This document shows, piece after piece, positions 32,356-43,890 of a stretch of DNA of 64,000 nt; position 1 is the first letter of the stretch, and each line of letters opens with the position of its first letter. The translations under genes and the position numbers were made by a program. This stretch comes from Parasponia andersonii. Its lineage: Eukaryota > Streptophyta > Magnoliopsida > Rosales > Cannabaceae. The notes beneath the pieces are model-generated. The model was not told the origin of the DNA. It saw only the letters and a list, made by a program, of their open reading frames with translations, and made no database searches. The DNA lies in NCBI GenBank assembly GCA_002914805.1, contig JXTB01000816.1:45374-109373 (forward strand). The letters run 5' to 3'.

Positions 32356-33889
32356 TGTATATATATAGAGTTATAGGCTTAAAAATGTCCTTTTATATAT
32401 ACAACCCAAATTTTAGTAGAAAAACATGTCAAGTGAAAATCATGCCTAATACCTGTTTTTTAAAACTTATTTCAAATATACTTATTTTTATGGTCTATAT
32501 TTCATATGCAAAATATGAGTGTCCACATTTATAATGTAAATTTTATCCATAAGTTGCACATTTTATGTATAAAATATTAACGGTACATATTTTAAAATAT
32601 ATACCAATTTTTAGTATAATTTTTATTCATGAAATATAGACCATGGTATATATTTAATATATGAAATATATACTATAGTATATATTTTATGTGTAAAATA
32701 GTGGTAGTCTATATTTGTCCAAAAAAAATATAAAAATAGGTATTTGTGAAATAAAAATAAAAATAATATTAACGAAAATATGATTTTAAAAACGGTTATT
32801 TATGAACTTTTCCCACGTGCAATCATTATTTTAGTTTTAAAAAATAAAAATATGTGAAACAAAAAAATATTAAAATATTAAAATTCAATAAAACATCCTT
32901 TCACTACACTGTCTATGTAGTATCTATCAATAAATGGCTTGTCGCTAAAATTTGACATTTTCGTATAAATTAAATTGGGAAAATTAAGACTAACGATAAA
33001 ATCAACATCAACGTTGATAGATTTAGATTTATATATCATTTTCCTTTATGTTTTAATACGTAGATAATTGTTTGAGAACTATTTTATCATTTATGAAGTC
33101 ATTTGAAAAATCAAAATCTTGTTTAAAAATTAATATATACAATTTTTAAATTTAAATCTATCATTTTTGTTAAGGATTTTTTTGTTATTTTTATTATTCC
33201 CTAATGTTGATGATATGAGTAGGTCAAATTAAAAGGCTTTTAGTAATGAAAAATCAAATTTAAAGTTTTTTTTTTCATATTTCTTAAAATACAGTGGTTT
33301 TTGTAAAAAAAAAAAAAAATTAAATAAGGTCATCTAATGAGGTTTTCTATTTTTTTTTTTAAAGAAAATAAGAGGATAAGGAACTATCTTGGTCAAACAT
33401 TTGTGTAGGTTTATGAGATGTTATTCCTATAGCTGTGTGGGATAAATTTTATTTTTGCTGCTTGGTATAATTTACATTTTTCGTATTTATTTCTCAAATG
33501 AAAATTAATAATCGGGATTTTGTTTACCCGTATTTACAGAAATTTCATTAAAATGAAACTAAACATTTAAGCGTTAGCTTGCCTTAGTGTGAAACTAATT
33601 GCATGAAACAGTTTGTTTTGTTTTGTTTTTTTATACATTGCATGAACGAATATGTATAAAGCATCAACGTTTCTTGGAATGAGAGGCAGGCAAAGGCATC
33701 GCATAGCATTTTTATTTACTTATTATTATTATTATTATTTTTGCTTGAAATTGCATTTTTATTTATTTTATGTGTGGTGTCGTTTGTGTTGCCCGACTTA
33801 TTTTACTTTTCCGCGATTAAAAGAAAAGAAAAGAAAAAATTCCCTATGTAACAAAGCTTTTCCATGATATTTTTTTAGTTAAAAAAGGT
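32356..33889. other. AT-rich non-coding region
   Basis: No gene. At 32510-32720 short words such as TATATTTTA(T/A)(G/A)TATAAAATA recur. ORFs such as 33652-33867 have no family resemblance. Confidence 0.4.
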
Positions 33890-34073
33890 TAAATTACTAT
33901 ACTAGTCCTGAATCTTCCACTTCTTTGGCATAATGGTCCCTAATCTTTTCTTCTTAGCATAAGTCACCAATATTCTTGTTTTTGTGTATACGGTACATTT
34001 TTTTTATTTATAAATTTCGGAAGGAATTTTCCGTGTATACGTTACTCCTATTTGCATCCAAAATCAGCACTAA

Positions 34074-34240
34074 GGTTATCTCCAATCCAGAATTCTATTT
34101 TGGAACTCTAAATAAAGTAAATTTTATTCTATATATTTTTTTTCATTCTCAACCCATTATTCTAAATACTATCCCAAATTGGTGCTTTTTTACTTCAAAT
34201 TGGTGCTTTGCTCTATTTTATTGTAGGATTGGAGTTACTC
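34074..34240. mobile_element. Tourist-like MITE (167 bp) with TAA duplication
   Basis: GGTTATCTCCAATCC on the left pairs with the inverted GGATTGGAGTTACTC on the right. TAA flanks both ends (34071-34073 and 34241-34243), the 3-bp target of PIF/Harbinger elements. The interior holds a repeated CAAATTGGTGCTTT. Confidence 0.75.
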
Positions 34241-35231
34241 TAAGAGACAATATGTATCTCACGCAGCTTCGTAAGTCTTAAATGTAAAATATAATGAAGA
34301 AAATTCATCCTTTTCGTTAAAGTTAAAATTAAAAATTAAAAGTACAATTTTTTGTATGCAATTAAGAATTTTTAAATTAAAATACATTTTTTAATACTCA
34401 TTCAATACACATTTTAATGCTCAATCAATTACAAAAGTACTTTATTAATTATTAAATAATAAAAATTCGAAAAATAATACTTGGAATAATTATGGCTTGG
34501 AAGAAAAATAAAATAACATGTCTGAGTTTGACATTTTACTATTTTATATTTTATATAGCACAAGCATACACATTTGATTTTTCACTCGAAAAAAGAAAAG
34601 AAAAGAGAATACACATTGATTTGGTCTTAAAAAGGGGATGAAATTAACGTTGGGAGGCGGCGAATTAAATGTTTAGTAAAATTTTATGAATAAAGTCTCC
34701 TCGAACTACGTTTCTAGGTTGATTGGGTTCTTCCATACTTATATAGCATTTTTTTTATGTTAATGGATCGTCTTTTTATTTATTTTTCTTGATAAAATGC
34801 CAAACAAGTAAATCAAGTTATAATATTGGATTAAGGTAATATATAGTATATATACTATATACCTATTTGCTTACTCCATGTAAATGGCCTTAATTTACTG
34901 TTCATATAAGTTTTGCCTAAATAGTGTTCCAACACACAAACTGAATTTTGACCCAAAAAGATTGAATCAGATGTTTGTATTGATGAGCTTTTGAGAAATT
35001 AATAATTGAAGAAGTCAGGAAAGTTTCACGGGGATAGAGAGGTTGGGATATTGCACAATGTTTGTGAATGATCTTCAACTCCATATCAGTAATGTATTCT
35101 CCTATAAGGTTTAAGGTAAGGATATGTTAATTTTGAGATCATCCACATGAGATGCATGTGGTCTATTAAAAGTGATTTCGTTTTTGGATGAATGAAAGGC
35201 AAAAAAAAAAAAAAAAAGATTGAGCTCATAC

Positions 35232-36203
35232 AATAGCATCTCCGACATTGCACTAAATTGGTACAAAACACTGTTTAAAATCCTATCTAATGCAACAATA
35301 TTTTTTACACTAAATTTGGTAAAATGTATAGTATTACACTAAATTTGGTATAATACTATTCAAACTTTTTTATTTCCCCAATAGACCCTACTTTATAACC
35401 TCTTCAAAATTTATTCCCAATATATATATTTTTATTAACTTTATTATCTATAATAATTTAATTTACTTCATATTTAATTTAATTTGAATTAAATAATACA
35501 AATACTTATAATTATTAAAATATAATTACTCATTAAAACCCATGATTTAAAAACTTCATAATATATGGAAGCTAATATAAACTAAAATTCTAACAACAGT
35601 ATAGCAAATATAACATTAATTAAAATAATAATAACATAGCTAAATTTTCAACCACATTTTAGCAAATACAATATAAACTAAAACAATAACAACACAACTA
35701 AGTTTCTAATAACATTTTAGCAAACAAGGCATAAACCAATACAATAAAAACAACAATTGCAACAAGAAACTAAAACAACATCAACATAAATGAAAGCAAT
35801 AATTTAGTACTCCGGAAGATTAGTGTAGAATCCTCCTAAATGTTGTATTTTTTTCCCTAATATTTTATTAAATACAATATTTAGTTAATAAAAAGTAATT
35901 TATTAATTTTTAGTATTGTTAACTTATTAGAATATATTTTTTTCCAAGAATTTGCAATATTGTATCAATTAATATATAAATGTAATAATTTCTTAAAATA
36001 AATTAATTGTTGAAAGACTAAAAAAATAAAGATAAAGAAAAGAAAAAAAAGATTCTTTTTAGTATAATTTTTGGTATAATGAGTTGGAGTCTTACTTATG
36101 AAATGGAATGGTGTGAAAGTTACAACATTTTAGTGTAAAAGTTATACTATTTTAGCATTATAAAAGTTATACTATTTTAGCATTATAGGTTAGAGATGAT
36201 TTA
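35232..36203. mobile_element. Non-autonomous inverted-repeat element, about 970 bp
   Basis: The left end AGCATCTCCGACATTGCACT pairs loosely with the inverted right end ...AGCATTATAGGTTAGAGATGAT. Subterminal words (TAGTATTACACTAAATTTGG left; GTTATACTATTTTAGCATTA duplicated right, about 36140-36185) are also complementary in part. This is the common GAGCATCTCC plant MITE-like terminus. The target duplication is unclear. Confidence 0.45.
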
Positions 36204-36285
36204 AGAGAAATATATAATAGTATTCCTATGTAGGGATCAATATGCTAAACTATTTAAAGGTCAGGGACTAGGAATGCAATGTATC

Positions 36286-36754
36286 TTTATTCTTCTGTTT
36301 AATTTGGATTGGAAGTAAGTTAAAATAAATAAAGAAATAGATAAACTAAATTAAATATTAAGTGTACTTACTATTTAGATCTTGGTTTTAGGTATAAGTG
36401 TGAAAATTATTATCTCTAATCTAATCGAGTAAGACGAAGATTGAGTAAGACGAAGATTGAATAGTAATATATATATTTTTAATTTATAATAAATGGTATA
36501 TTTTCGTTAATTAACCCACTTTTTTTTTAAAAGAAAATTACACGGCGTCAGCAACAATACAAAAATATAACCATCATTAATATTAATATTAATATTAAAA
36601 TTGTTCATTATAAAGAAGAGGAGTCAATAATAGACGAAAGAGCTGAGGAGAGGAGAGGAGAGGAGAGGAATATCAGCTGAAAGCCTAAACCCTATTCTTA
36701 AGAAAGAAGCTCCAAATCTGAGTTCATCTCTGCGATCCGATCGGAAGCCAAGCC
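36286..36754 (+). promoter_or_regulatory. Upstream region and 5' UTR of the GDI gene
   Basis: It contains an (AT/TAA) run near 36570-36600 and a (GAGAG)n stretch at 36643-36669, then the untranslated leader up to the ATG at 36755 (context AGCCATGGAT, favourable for plants). No TATA box can be assigned with confidence. Confidence 0.45.
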
Positions 36755-39700
36755 ATGGATGAAGAATATGACGTAATTGTGCTGGGCACTGGTCTCAAGG
36801 AGTGCATCCTCAGTGGGCTTCTCTCCGTTGACGGCCTCAAGGTCTCTCTCTCTCTCTCTCTCTCTCGCTCTCACTTCGTATTCATAATCATAATTTGAGA
36901 AATATATATGTATATATGATATTTATTTAGATTAGTATCATATCTTTGAATTGTTCATATTTCTATGTCTGATGGATCCATCGGACGGATACGGATCTGC
37001 ATCTGCTGCTCCCTGCATACTCTTTGATCTGACAATACAATTCATCGGTTTCATTTTCTTTCCAAATTCAAATGTCCTGTTCCTGTTCCCCCTTCCTTTC
37101 AAGCAAAACAATCATAAAATGATAATTATTTTTATTATTATAGTCAATAATAGTAATAATAATTACGGATGATGATTGAAAATTCAAAATGAACCAAATG
37201 AAAATAAAAATGGAAGAAGCTTGCTTATAAAAATTATGAATTTTGTTAATATCGCTTTATTTTTATTCATGTTTTGTAATTGTATTCCTTGAAATAGGTC
37301 CTCCACATGGATAGGAATGATTACTATGGAGGCGAGTCTACGTCACTTAATCTTATTCAGGTCTTTTTTTCTTTAACTACGTCTCTTTACCCATTGCATA
37401 TATTTGAGTTTCCCTTTGATACTATCTATTAATAATTATAATAAATGATAATAATAATACTAGCAAGACCCAAACAAAATCAAATACAAAAATTCTAGTT
37501 GTTTATGATTTATAAAATTCTTAATTTACAGCTCTGGAGGAGGTTCAGGGGGAATGATAAGCCGCCCGCTCATCTGGGTTCGAGCAGGGATTATAATGTA
37601 GACATGATCCCTAAGGTAGGTTTGGATTTAGGTTTATGCGAGTGCATACAATTATTCTTATTCTTAAATTGTGCTTGTTCCCTAACACATTTGACTCCCA
37701 TTTTTGCCTAGTTTATGATGGCAAATGGAACTCTAGTACGTGTCCTTATTCATACAGATGTCACCAAGTATTTGTACTTCAAAGCAGTGGATGGGAGCTA
37801 TGTTTTTAATAAAGGGAAGGTAGGTTGCTCTTCACCTTTTGGAAGCTTCCCTTGTTTTCAGTTCTATATTGCTTGTTGTCAACTCTAATGGGTGGGGAAC
37901 AAACCTTTTGCAATAGGTTCACAAAGTTCCAGCAACCGACATGGAGGCACTGAAATCTCCCCTTATGGGTATATTTGAGAAACGCCGAGCTCGCAAGTTC
38001 TTCATTTATGTTCAAGACTATGATGAGAAGGACCCCAAAACACACGAGGGACTGGACTTAACGAGAGTGACCACTAGAGAACTGATAGCGTAAGCACTTG
38101 CATTCTTCCATTGGTGAATGTAACTTTGACTTCGGCTCTTTTTTGTGCTGTGTTTTATGTATGTTGTCAGGATATTACCCTTTATATGTAACTTGATGTT
38201 GGTTTTAAAAATATTTCCGATAGATTATTAGAATATCATAGTATTTTGAGAGTTTAAACTCTTATCATAACTATTGTGTAATTCAAAATGAATTTAGTTA
38301 TTGGTATTTCTATAGTTATAAATAGCATATATCTAGCTAAAAGAATTCATTTCTGTCAATACCAAAATCTCATGTGTCCCCAGTGTTCAGTTTATCTGGT
38401 GTAAAAATATGTACATACCTTTCTTGCCCGGCAGTATCCCATATTTGAGCCTTGATGAGCATATCACCAACCCTGATGTTCCTGTAAGCAAATTCAACTC
38501 CTATGGTAGGCTTGGAATCCAAATGGAATTCGTTCTTCGAAAACCTCGAAAGCAGATTTGATTTCCCAACGGCCGAATCTCCAATCAGAACTGCCTTAAA
38601 GAGATAATCACAATCTTCATCTAATGGATTTTCCATGAAAAAATTTTCTCAAAATTCTTGCCTTTTCTCTCTCCTCTTTTATTTTCTGTTTTCTCACTCT
38701 AAGAAGATTTGAGGGTAAAAAGAAAATGAACTCAAAAAGAAGAAAAAATATTAGCTATTTGCTAGTTTCTTTCTCATGAAGAGAAGAAAAGAGATTTTGG
38801 AAGAGTGTGAAATTGAAGCATAGAGAGTAGAGGAAATGAATAGGAATCTGAATAAGAATATGAAAGGGAGAAAAGGTCATGTTTCTAAATGTTTTTGATA
38901 AATTGATGAGCTGATCTTATTTGATTTTCTCTTGATAACATATGCGATATATCAATTGAATATTTTAAGCCTCCTAGACCAATTTTCTTATTATACGGTT
39001 GATGTTTTGTTAGGAAATATGGTCTTGATGACAACACCGTGGACTTTATCGGTCATGCATTAGCTCTTCATAGGGATGATCGTTACCTAAATGAACCTGC
39101 ACTGGATACTGTGAAAAGAATGAAGGTAAAAGCTTTTTTGGCTTTTATAGTTTACTGGTCTTCCTTGGTTTTGAAGTCTGTTACATTGATTGTTTTGGTC
39201 TCTTCATGCAACTGAACTTCCACTTCTTGATTGTGTCACAGCTTTATGCTGAGTCTCTTGCACGTTTTCAAGGAGGATCACCGTACATTTATCCATTATA
39301 TGGATTAGGAGAGCTCCCACAGGTCTCTCTGTGTTTCTCTGTTTACCCTCCCCGGTGATATGCATCTATTTATAATTGGATTAATCAACTACTCTGTGTA
39401 TCTGTCTAATTATTTAGTGTGGTTAATGCAGGCATTTGCACGGCTCAGTGCAGTTTATGGTGGAACATATATGTTGAATAAACCTGAGTGCAAGGTATTT
39501 GCTTTATATCTCTAATTCCATTGCATGATGCTAAATGCTAATTCTAATCTTGCTTGATGCCAGGTAGAGTTTAATGAGGAGGGAAAAGTTATTGGGGTCA
39601 CATCTGAAGGGGAAACTGCTAGATGCAAAAAGGTTGTTTGTGATCCATCGTACTTGCCAAATAAGGTAATAGTCTCACATAGCATTTTTGTGATCATAAT

Positions 39701-41699
39701 TACTGTTGAAATTTGAGGCCGATATCATTGTTTCTTTCCTGAGGCCCTTGTCTCAAGGGCCAAATTTTTTTTTTTTTTAGTTTTTATGTTTTTATTTCAA
39801 TGCGAGGAAGTGAAGTCAAATGATATTAATCAGTGAAGTCAAATGATATTAATCAGTCTTTGTACATTTCAACAGGTTAGGAAGGTTGGTAGAGTTGCAA
39901 GGGCAATTGCCATCATGAGCCATCCAATACCGAACACCAATGATTCTCACTCGGTGCAGGTTATCCTGCCACAGAAGCAGTTGGGTCGCAAATCAGACAT
40001 GTAAGTTCTCATATGATGGTCACTCAAGAAAAATTAGCAATCCAATTGGTTGTTTTTGTTGTCACAAATCCTTCTATACGTATATTATTAAAAAACAAAA
40101 TTATTTCTATAAGTTAGTGTAAAATGGGGCTTATAACTTTGTTTATAATCTGGTCTTATAAAGGGCTATGGTGCTAGTCAATTTAATGACAAACCTGAGC
40201 CATAGCCCCTGCAAGCATGCCAGTGCGTTCACATGCACCCACCTGAGTTAAATTATTTTTTATTTTTTGCTTTTTTCTGGGTGGGGTTGGGGTTCGGTCA
40301 ATTGAGGTGGTGAGTTAAAAAATGAAATGTTACAGCAGCAAAGATTCTCCAGTGAATGCTATAAAGTGATTTGACTATTTGGCTGAATGGTTTGTCTTTT
40401 ACTTCGATTATTTTGAACTTTTTTTCTTAATCATGCGTATGAAACTCGAAAATAATATTTCTGTAGACTATATTCTTATGTTGTTCACCCATGAGAGGTA
40501 GTTTGAATGGTCAGACCATGTTTTGCTCCCACGAGGTATGACTGTAGGAGTTCGATTCCTCGTGGGACCTACCTAGCCATATGCTAGAGTTTCTTGCCTC
40601 CTTAAGATTATAGCGTTCATTGGCAGGTCTAGCATAAAAAGAAATATTCTGAAGTACTTCATTCCTATATAATCACTATCTTTCTTTTGCTCCCTTTCGC
40701 GTATGTGCTGCACAGTTTGTAAGTTTCATTTTTTGTTGTTACGCTTCCTATTCGTCTTTTAGATCCTTTCTTGAGTAAATTCAATTGAAAATTAGAAAGA
40801 AATGACAGTGAACATGGAGGTTGCTTAGTGTAGCCTTTTAATTCTGTCGGAGAAATGTCTTGTTTGCTAATCATTTGTTAGTTTGTTTCCTGAACCTAAT
40901 TCTTGTGATACTTTTGTGGCTGAGCAGGTATCTTTTCTGTTGTTCTTACTCTCACAATGTTGCTCCAAAAGGCAAATTTATTGCATTTGTATCAACTGAA
41001 GCAGAGACAGATCACCCTGAGACTGAGCTGAAGCCTGGAATTGACCTTCTTGGGCCAGTTGACGAGATATTTTTTGATGTTTATGACAGATATGAACCAG
41101 TCAATGAACCCTCATTGGACAATTGCTTTATATCAACAGTGAGTTATCCTTGAGTTTTCACGAATGCTTTTCACGACCATTTTGTATCTATTAAGGTTTT
41201 TCTATGATCCATCATAATTACTTGCTCCCTCTTGATGTTACAGAGTTATGATGCTACAACGCACTTCGAGTCCACTGTCATGGATGTACTCAACATGTAT
41301 ACCCTTATAACTGGGAAGGTAATATTATCTTTGGTCAAATTGATTCATTTCCCTCTTAAGTCATCCTTTATGGTACAAATGTTTTTGCATAGACATGTTT
41401 AGTGGCTTTCTGTTGGTGTTGATATTTCCTGTGCTGTTTCGAGATATATCAAGTATAAGGACAAACTAGAAGAAAATTCCTAATACTAAGTAGGACTTTA
41501 TACACTGGCCGTCTTGGAGATTTTAAGTTTTGCCGGTGCTCTAGACAATTGCTCCCAAAACAACTAGTTCACTTGTACACTCACCCCTCCCCCCATCTCC
41601 TTTTTTTGGTGAAGTGGTAACTGACATCTGTTTCTAATAATTGAGCAGGTTCTTGACCTGAGTGTAGACTTAAGTGCTGCTAGTGCTGCAGAAGAATGA
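36755..41699 (+). CDS. GDI: Rab GDP-dissociation inhibitor (RabGDI)
   Basis: Thirteen exons join in frame to 444 residues, the usual plant length: 36755-36841, 37298-37360, 37532-37615, 37712-37819, 37917-38089, 39014-39125, 39242-39322, 39432-39494, 39564-39665, 39876-40000, 40928-41138, 41244-41318, 41649-41699. The product opens [20 protein letters not shown], the dinucleotide-fold-like start shared by GDI and REP. It has the conserved [48 protein letters not shown] and [10 protein letters not shown] segments. GDI extracts GDP-bound prenylated Rab GTPases from membranes and recycles them through the cytosol. The reading frame is intact with no unusual substitutions noticed. Introns 5 (924 bp) and 10 (927 bp) are enlarged by foreign sequence. 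Splice phases: 2 after exons 5 and 10, otherwise 0. Confidence 0.95.
36842..36870 (+). repeat. (CT)n microsatellite at the first GDI splice donor
   Basis: The donor GT at 36842 is the first base pair of a GTCTCTCTCT run of about twelve CT units. The donor is GTCTCT rather than the usual GTAAGT. Confidence 0.8.
38419..38636 (-). pseudogene. Rab GTPase first exon (RABA6-like) antisense in GDI intron 5
   Basis: From ATG 38636 the minus strand encodes 72 uninterrupted residues of a Rab11/RABA-type GTPase. It has the P-loop [18 protein letters not shown], the switch I region with [10 protein letters not shown], and [11 protein letters not shown] with the Walker-B/switch II start. It stops at a good splice donor (AG|GTATGTAC at 38419/38418), the normal place for the first intron in plant RABA genes. 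No second exon exists: the base-binding NKxD motif and C-terminal prenylation cysteines are missing. C/T-rich leader-like sequence continues upstream to at least 38830, so the copied piece appears to include 5' UTR and perhaps promoter. The [15 protein letters not shown] opening resembles the RABA6 subgroup. Confidence 0.85.
39810..39855. repeat. Perfect 23-bp tandem duplication in GDI intron 9
   Basis: GTGAAGTCAAATGATATTAA then TCA occurs twice in a row, upstream of the exon 10 acceptor. Confidence 0.9.
40490..40640 (+). mobile_element. tRNA-derived SINE-like sequence in GDI intron 10
   Basis: A TAGTTTGAATGG word (about 40500) resembles a polymerase III A box, and GAGTTCGATTCC (about 40549) matches the B box GWTCRANNC, spaced as in tRNA genes. 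The intervening sequence cannot fold into a normal cloverleaf, so this is not a working tRNA. Plant SINE heads look like this. The 3' end is not defined. Confidence 0.5.
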
Positions 41700-42698
41700 G
41701 AAGCACTCTCTTTTGGCACTTCCATGAAAATTATGCTTTGTTGAAGTCCCAGTAGTTGAAATTGAAAATGCTGAAGTTGGAGAAGCTGGACTTGGGCTGT
41801 CCGTGTTTTATGCTTCCACCATAGACATGTTACAAAAATGCTGTTTTAAAATTTGTTCTCATGCAACATGTGTCGATTTTAGACATAAATCTGGCTTTGT
41901 ATTGTGGCAAGTTGTCATCCTACTGCGTATAATTATGCGACTGACCTGTCCATGGGATCATTCCTGCATTTGAAATGAATGATGAAATTTCGATGCTCTG
42001 CTTCTGTCTTAACTGTCAATCGAAATGGTTGGTTTTACAAGTGGCTTTTCCTCGGCTGTAGCATAGAAATGCGGCTCTTATGATCTTCACATGCTGATGC
42101 GAGTTTTTGGTAATCTTGAAAGCAGACTTCTCGAATTTAAGTCATTTTAAAGGAAAAACAAATAATAACAAAATATCAGTAAAAATGATCACTTGGGTTC
42201 GTTTGGTGTATTTGTGAAAATCAGTCATTTGGGGTTTCAAAATCCGGGGTTTGTAGGTTTGAATCTAAAATAGTACTAGTACAAGATCCAATTTCCCGAT
42301 CCCATCCTCTTGCTAATTTTCATTTATCTATTTGTGTACTTACACACACAATCTAATTGTGCTAGATGCGTTTTTTGCTTCACTCTCGTATCTCACTTCA
42401 CTTCTTGATGTTAGACATAAACAGTGCAAAAAGAATGTAACTAGTACTCCTGTTGCATGCATTTATAAAATAATCCACTATCTCACTTCTTGATATTAAA
42501 AATATAAAAAGAGGGTGTAACTAGTACTGGTATTGCATTTATAAAATAATCCACAAAAGCCACAATCAAGTGAGAGACAAAGCTTGGGTGGTCCGCTCTG
42601 TTTTATGCAATCAAATCCCTCGTAGGATAGCTAGCGCGGCCACCAAAGACCAAACTCGAGGGGCCAAGGTGAAGGAAAAGGAAAAGGAAAAGGGAAAG
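41700..42698. other. GDI 3' UTR and intergenic region to the OB-fold gene
   Basis: The first 250-300 bases should be GDI 3' UTR. Around 42430-42560 a segment of about 50 bp (AAAAAGA(A/G)(T/G)GTAACTAGTACT...GCATTTATAAAATAATCCAC) occurs twice, about 70 bp apart, close to the start of the next gene. Both genes run on the plus strand. Confidence 0.5.
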
Positions 42699-43446
42699 AT
42701 GGTAAGGGTGGTGACGGCGGCCAACCTATTGAAAGCTGGCGCCGGCGGTGGTGGGGGGCTGCTAGTGCTTTCCTCCTCTGCCCCTTCCCCTTCCCCTTCC
42801 CCTTGGATACCATCTCGACTCCGACTCCTTGCATTTCAGAACCGTAATTTTCACATTGCTTCTCTCAAGCTTGGAACATTCTTCTTCTCACGCTCATCCA
42901 CTAGAACTAGTTCTAGACCTAGACCTAGACCTAGAGGGATTACGTTCTGCACCGCCAATGATGATGATGCTGCCGCTTCTGCTGCCGCCGCCGCTTCTGT
43001 TGCTGCTGCTCCTGCTTCTTCGTCTTCTTCATCCTCAATCAAAGATGCGGCGGATATGCTTGACATTAGGGTTGGGCGCATCCTGAAGGCTTGGAGGCAC
43101 GAGGAGGCCGATTCCCTGTATGTGGAAGAGGTGGATGTTGGGGAGTCCGAGCCCAGAATCATCTGTAGTGGCCTCGTCAAATACATTCCTCTCCACCAGC
43201 TTCAGGATACAAAGGTTGTTGTTCTGGCTAATCTCAAGCCCAGGAATATGCGTGGCGTCAAGTCATTCGGGATGCTCTTGGCTGCTTCTGATGCTTCTCA
43301 TGAGAAGGTGGAGCTTCTTCTGCCTCCCCAGGATTCAGTTCCTGGTGAGAGAATATGGTTTGGCTCTCAACTCCAACAACAAGATCAGCCTCCTCCTCCT
43401 CCTCCTCCTCCTGCCGCACCTAACCAGGTACTTACTCTACTTACTT

Positions 43447-43479
<33 letters not shown>

Positions 43480-43890
43480 ATTTTGCATTATATTCTCATT
43501 TTCATCACAGCACACATTTGAACACTTGAGACTGCTAGCTAGTATCTTTTGGCGAATAACGATGTCACAAATTCAACGATCCAGAGGTTTCTGGTTTCTC
43601 AATGATTTTCCAAATCAAAGTTGTCAATGGGTATTTGTTTATGTCTACTTGTCTGTCAATGTTTTAAGGAATGTTTGATTTTATTTTGCATTATATATAT
43701 TCTCATTGTTATTCTCATCACAACACAACACAACACTACACTACAGATTCAAAAGAAAAAGATCTGGGAACTCGTTCAACCTCATCTTAAGACCGATTAT
43801 TCTTGTATTGCTACGCTTGGGGAGTATTCTATGCAAACATCTGCCGGTGTGGTCCTCTGCACATCTCTAAAGAACGCAAATATCTCCTGA
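42699..43890 (+). CDS. tRNA-binding / OB-fold protein (EMAPII-like), probably organellar
   Basis: Two exons, 42699-43427 and 43747-43890 (phase-0 GT-AG intron), give 290 residues. Residues 117-225 form a tRNA-binding OB-fold like those of EMAPII, Arc1p and plant MetRS C-termini: [60 protein letters not shown] and VPGERIWFG. Exon 2 adds [13 protein letters not shown] and a [17 protein letters not shown] tail typical of the plant protein. The first ~80 residues are Ser/Arg/Leu-rich and nearly free of acids, like a chloroplast or mitochondrial transit peptide. Low-complexity Ala (about 91-105), Ser (107-113) and Pro (231-238) runs follow. The ATG at 42699 is the first Met of the frame. The likely role is binding structured RNA/tRNA; no catalytic domain is attached. 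Confidence 0.88.
43452..43480 (+). repeat. (CT)n microsatellite near the intron donor of the OB-fold gene
   Basis: About fourteen CT units start some 25 bases after the GT donor at 43428. The neighbouring GDI gene has the same feature in its first intron. Confidence 0.8.

Larger units (their letters stand above)
33890..36285. mobile_element. Composite inverted-repeat element with nested MITEs
   Basis: The stretch at 33893-33950 (CTAGTCCTGAATCTTCCACT ... GGCATAATGGTCCCTAA) recurs in inverted orientation at about 36225-36283 (AGGGATCAATATGCTAAACT ... GGTCAGGGACTAGGAATG). These look like the termini of a 2.4-kb non-coding element. It contains the Tourist-like MITE at 34074-34240 and a second inverted-repeat element at 35232-36203. 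No coding sequence was identified, and TIR pairing is by eye. Confidence 0.45.

Noticed and set aside
38370-38636. A complete small GTPase gene
   Set aside because: Only the first exon is present; the nucleotide-specificity NKxD motif and the C-terminal cysteines are missing, and no further exons are found on the minus strand below 38419.
40490-40575. Possible tRNA gene (B box GTTCGATTC)
   Set aside because: Acceptor and anticodon stems cannot be formed; a SINE head is more likely.
42570-42698. N-terminal extension of the OB-fold protein
   Set aside because: The frame is open back to a GTG at 42570 but has no ATG before 42699.
42829-43521. Alternative frames and a minus-strand ORF over the OB-fold gene
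   Set aside because: Poly-Leu, poly-Ala and poly-Met tracts come from the CT- and GCC-rich coding sequence read in other frames; the tRNA-binding domain is in the chosen frame.
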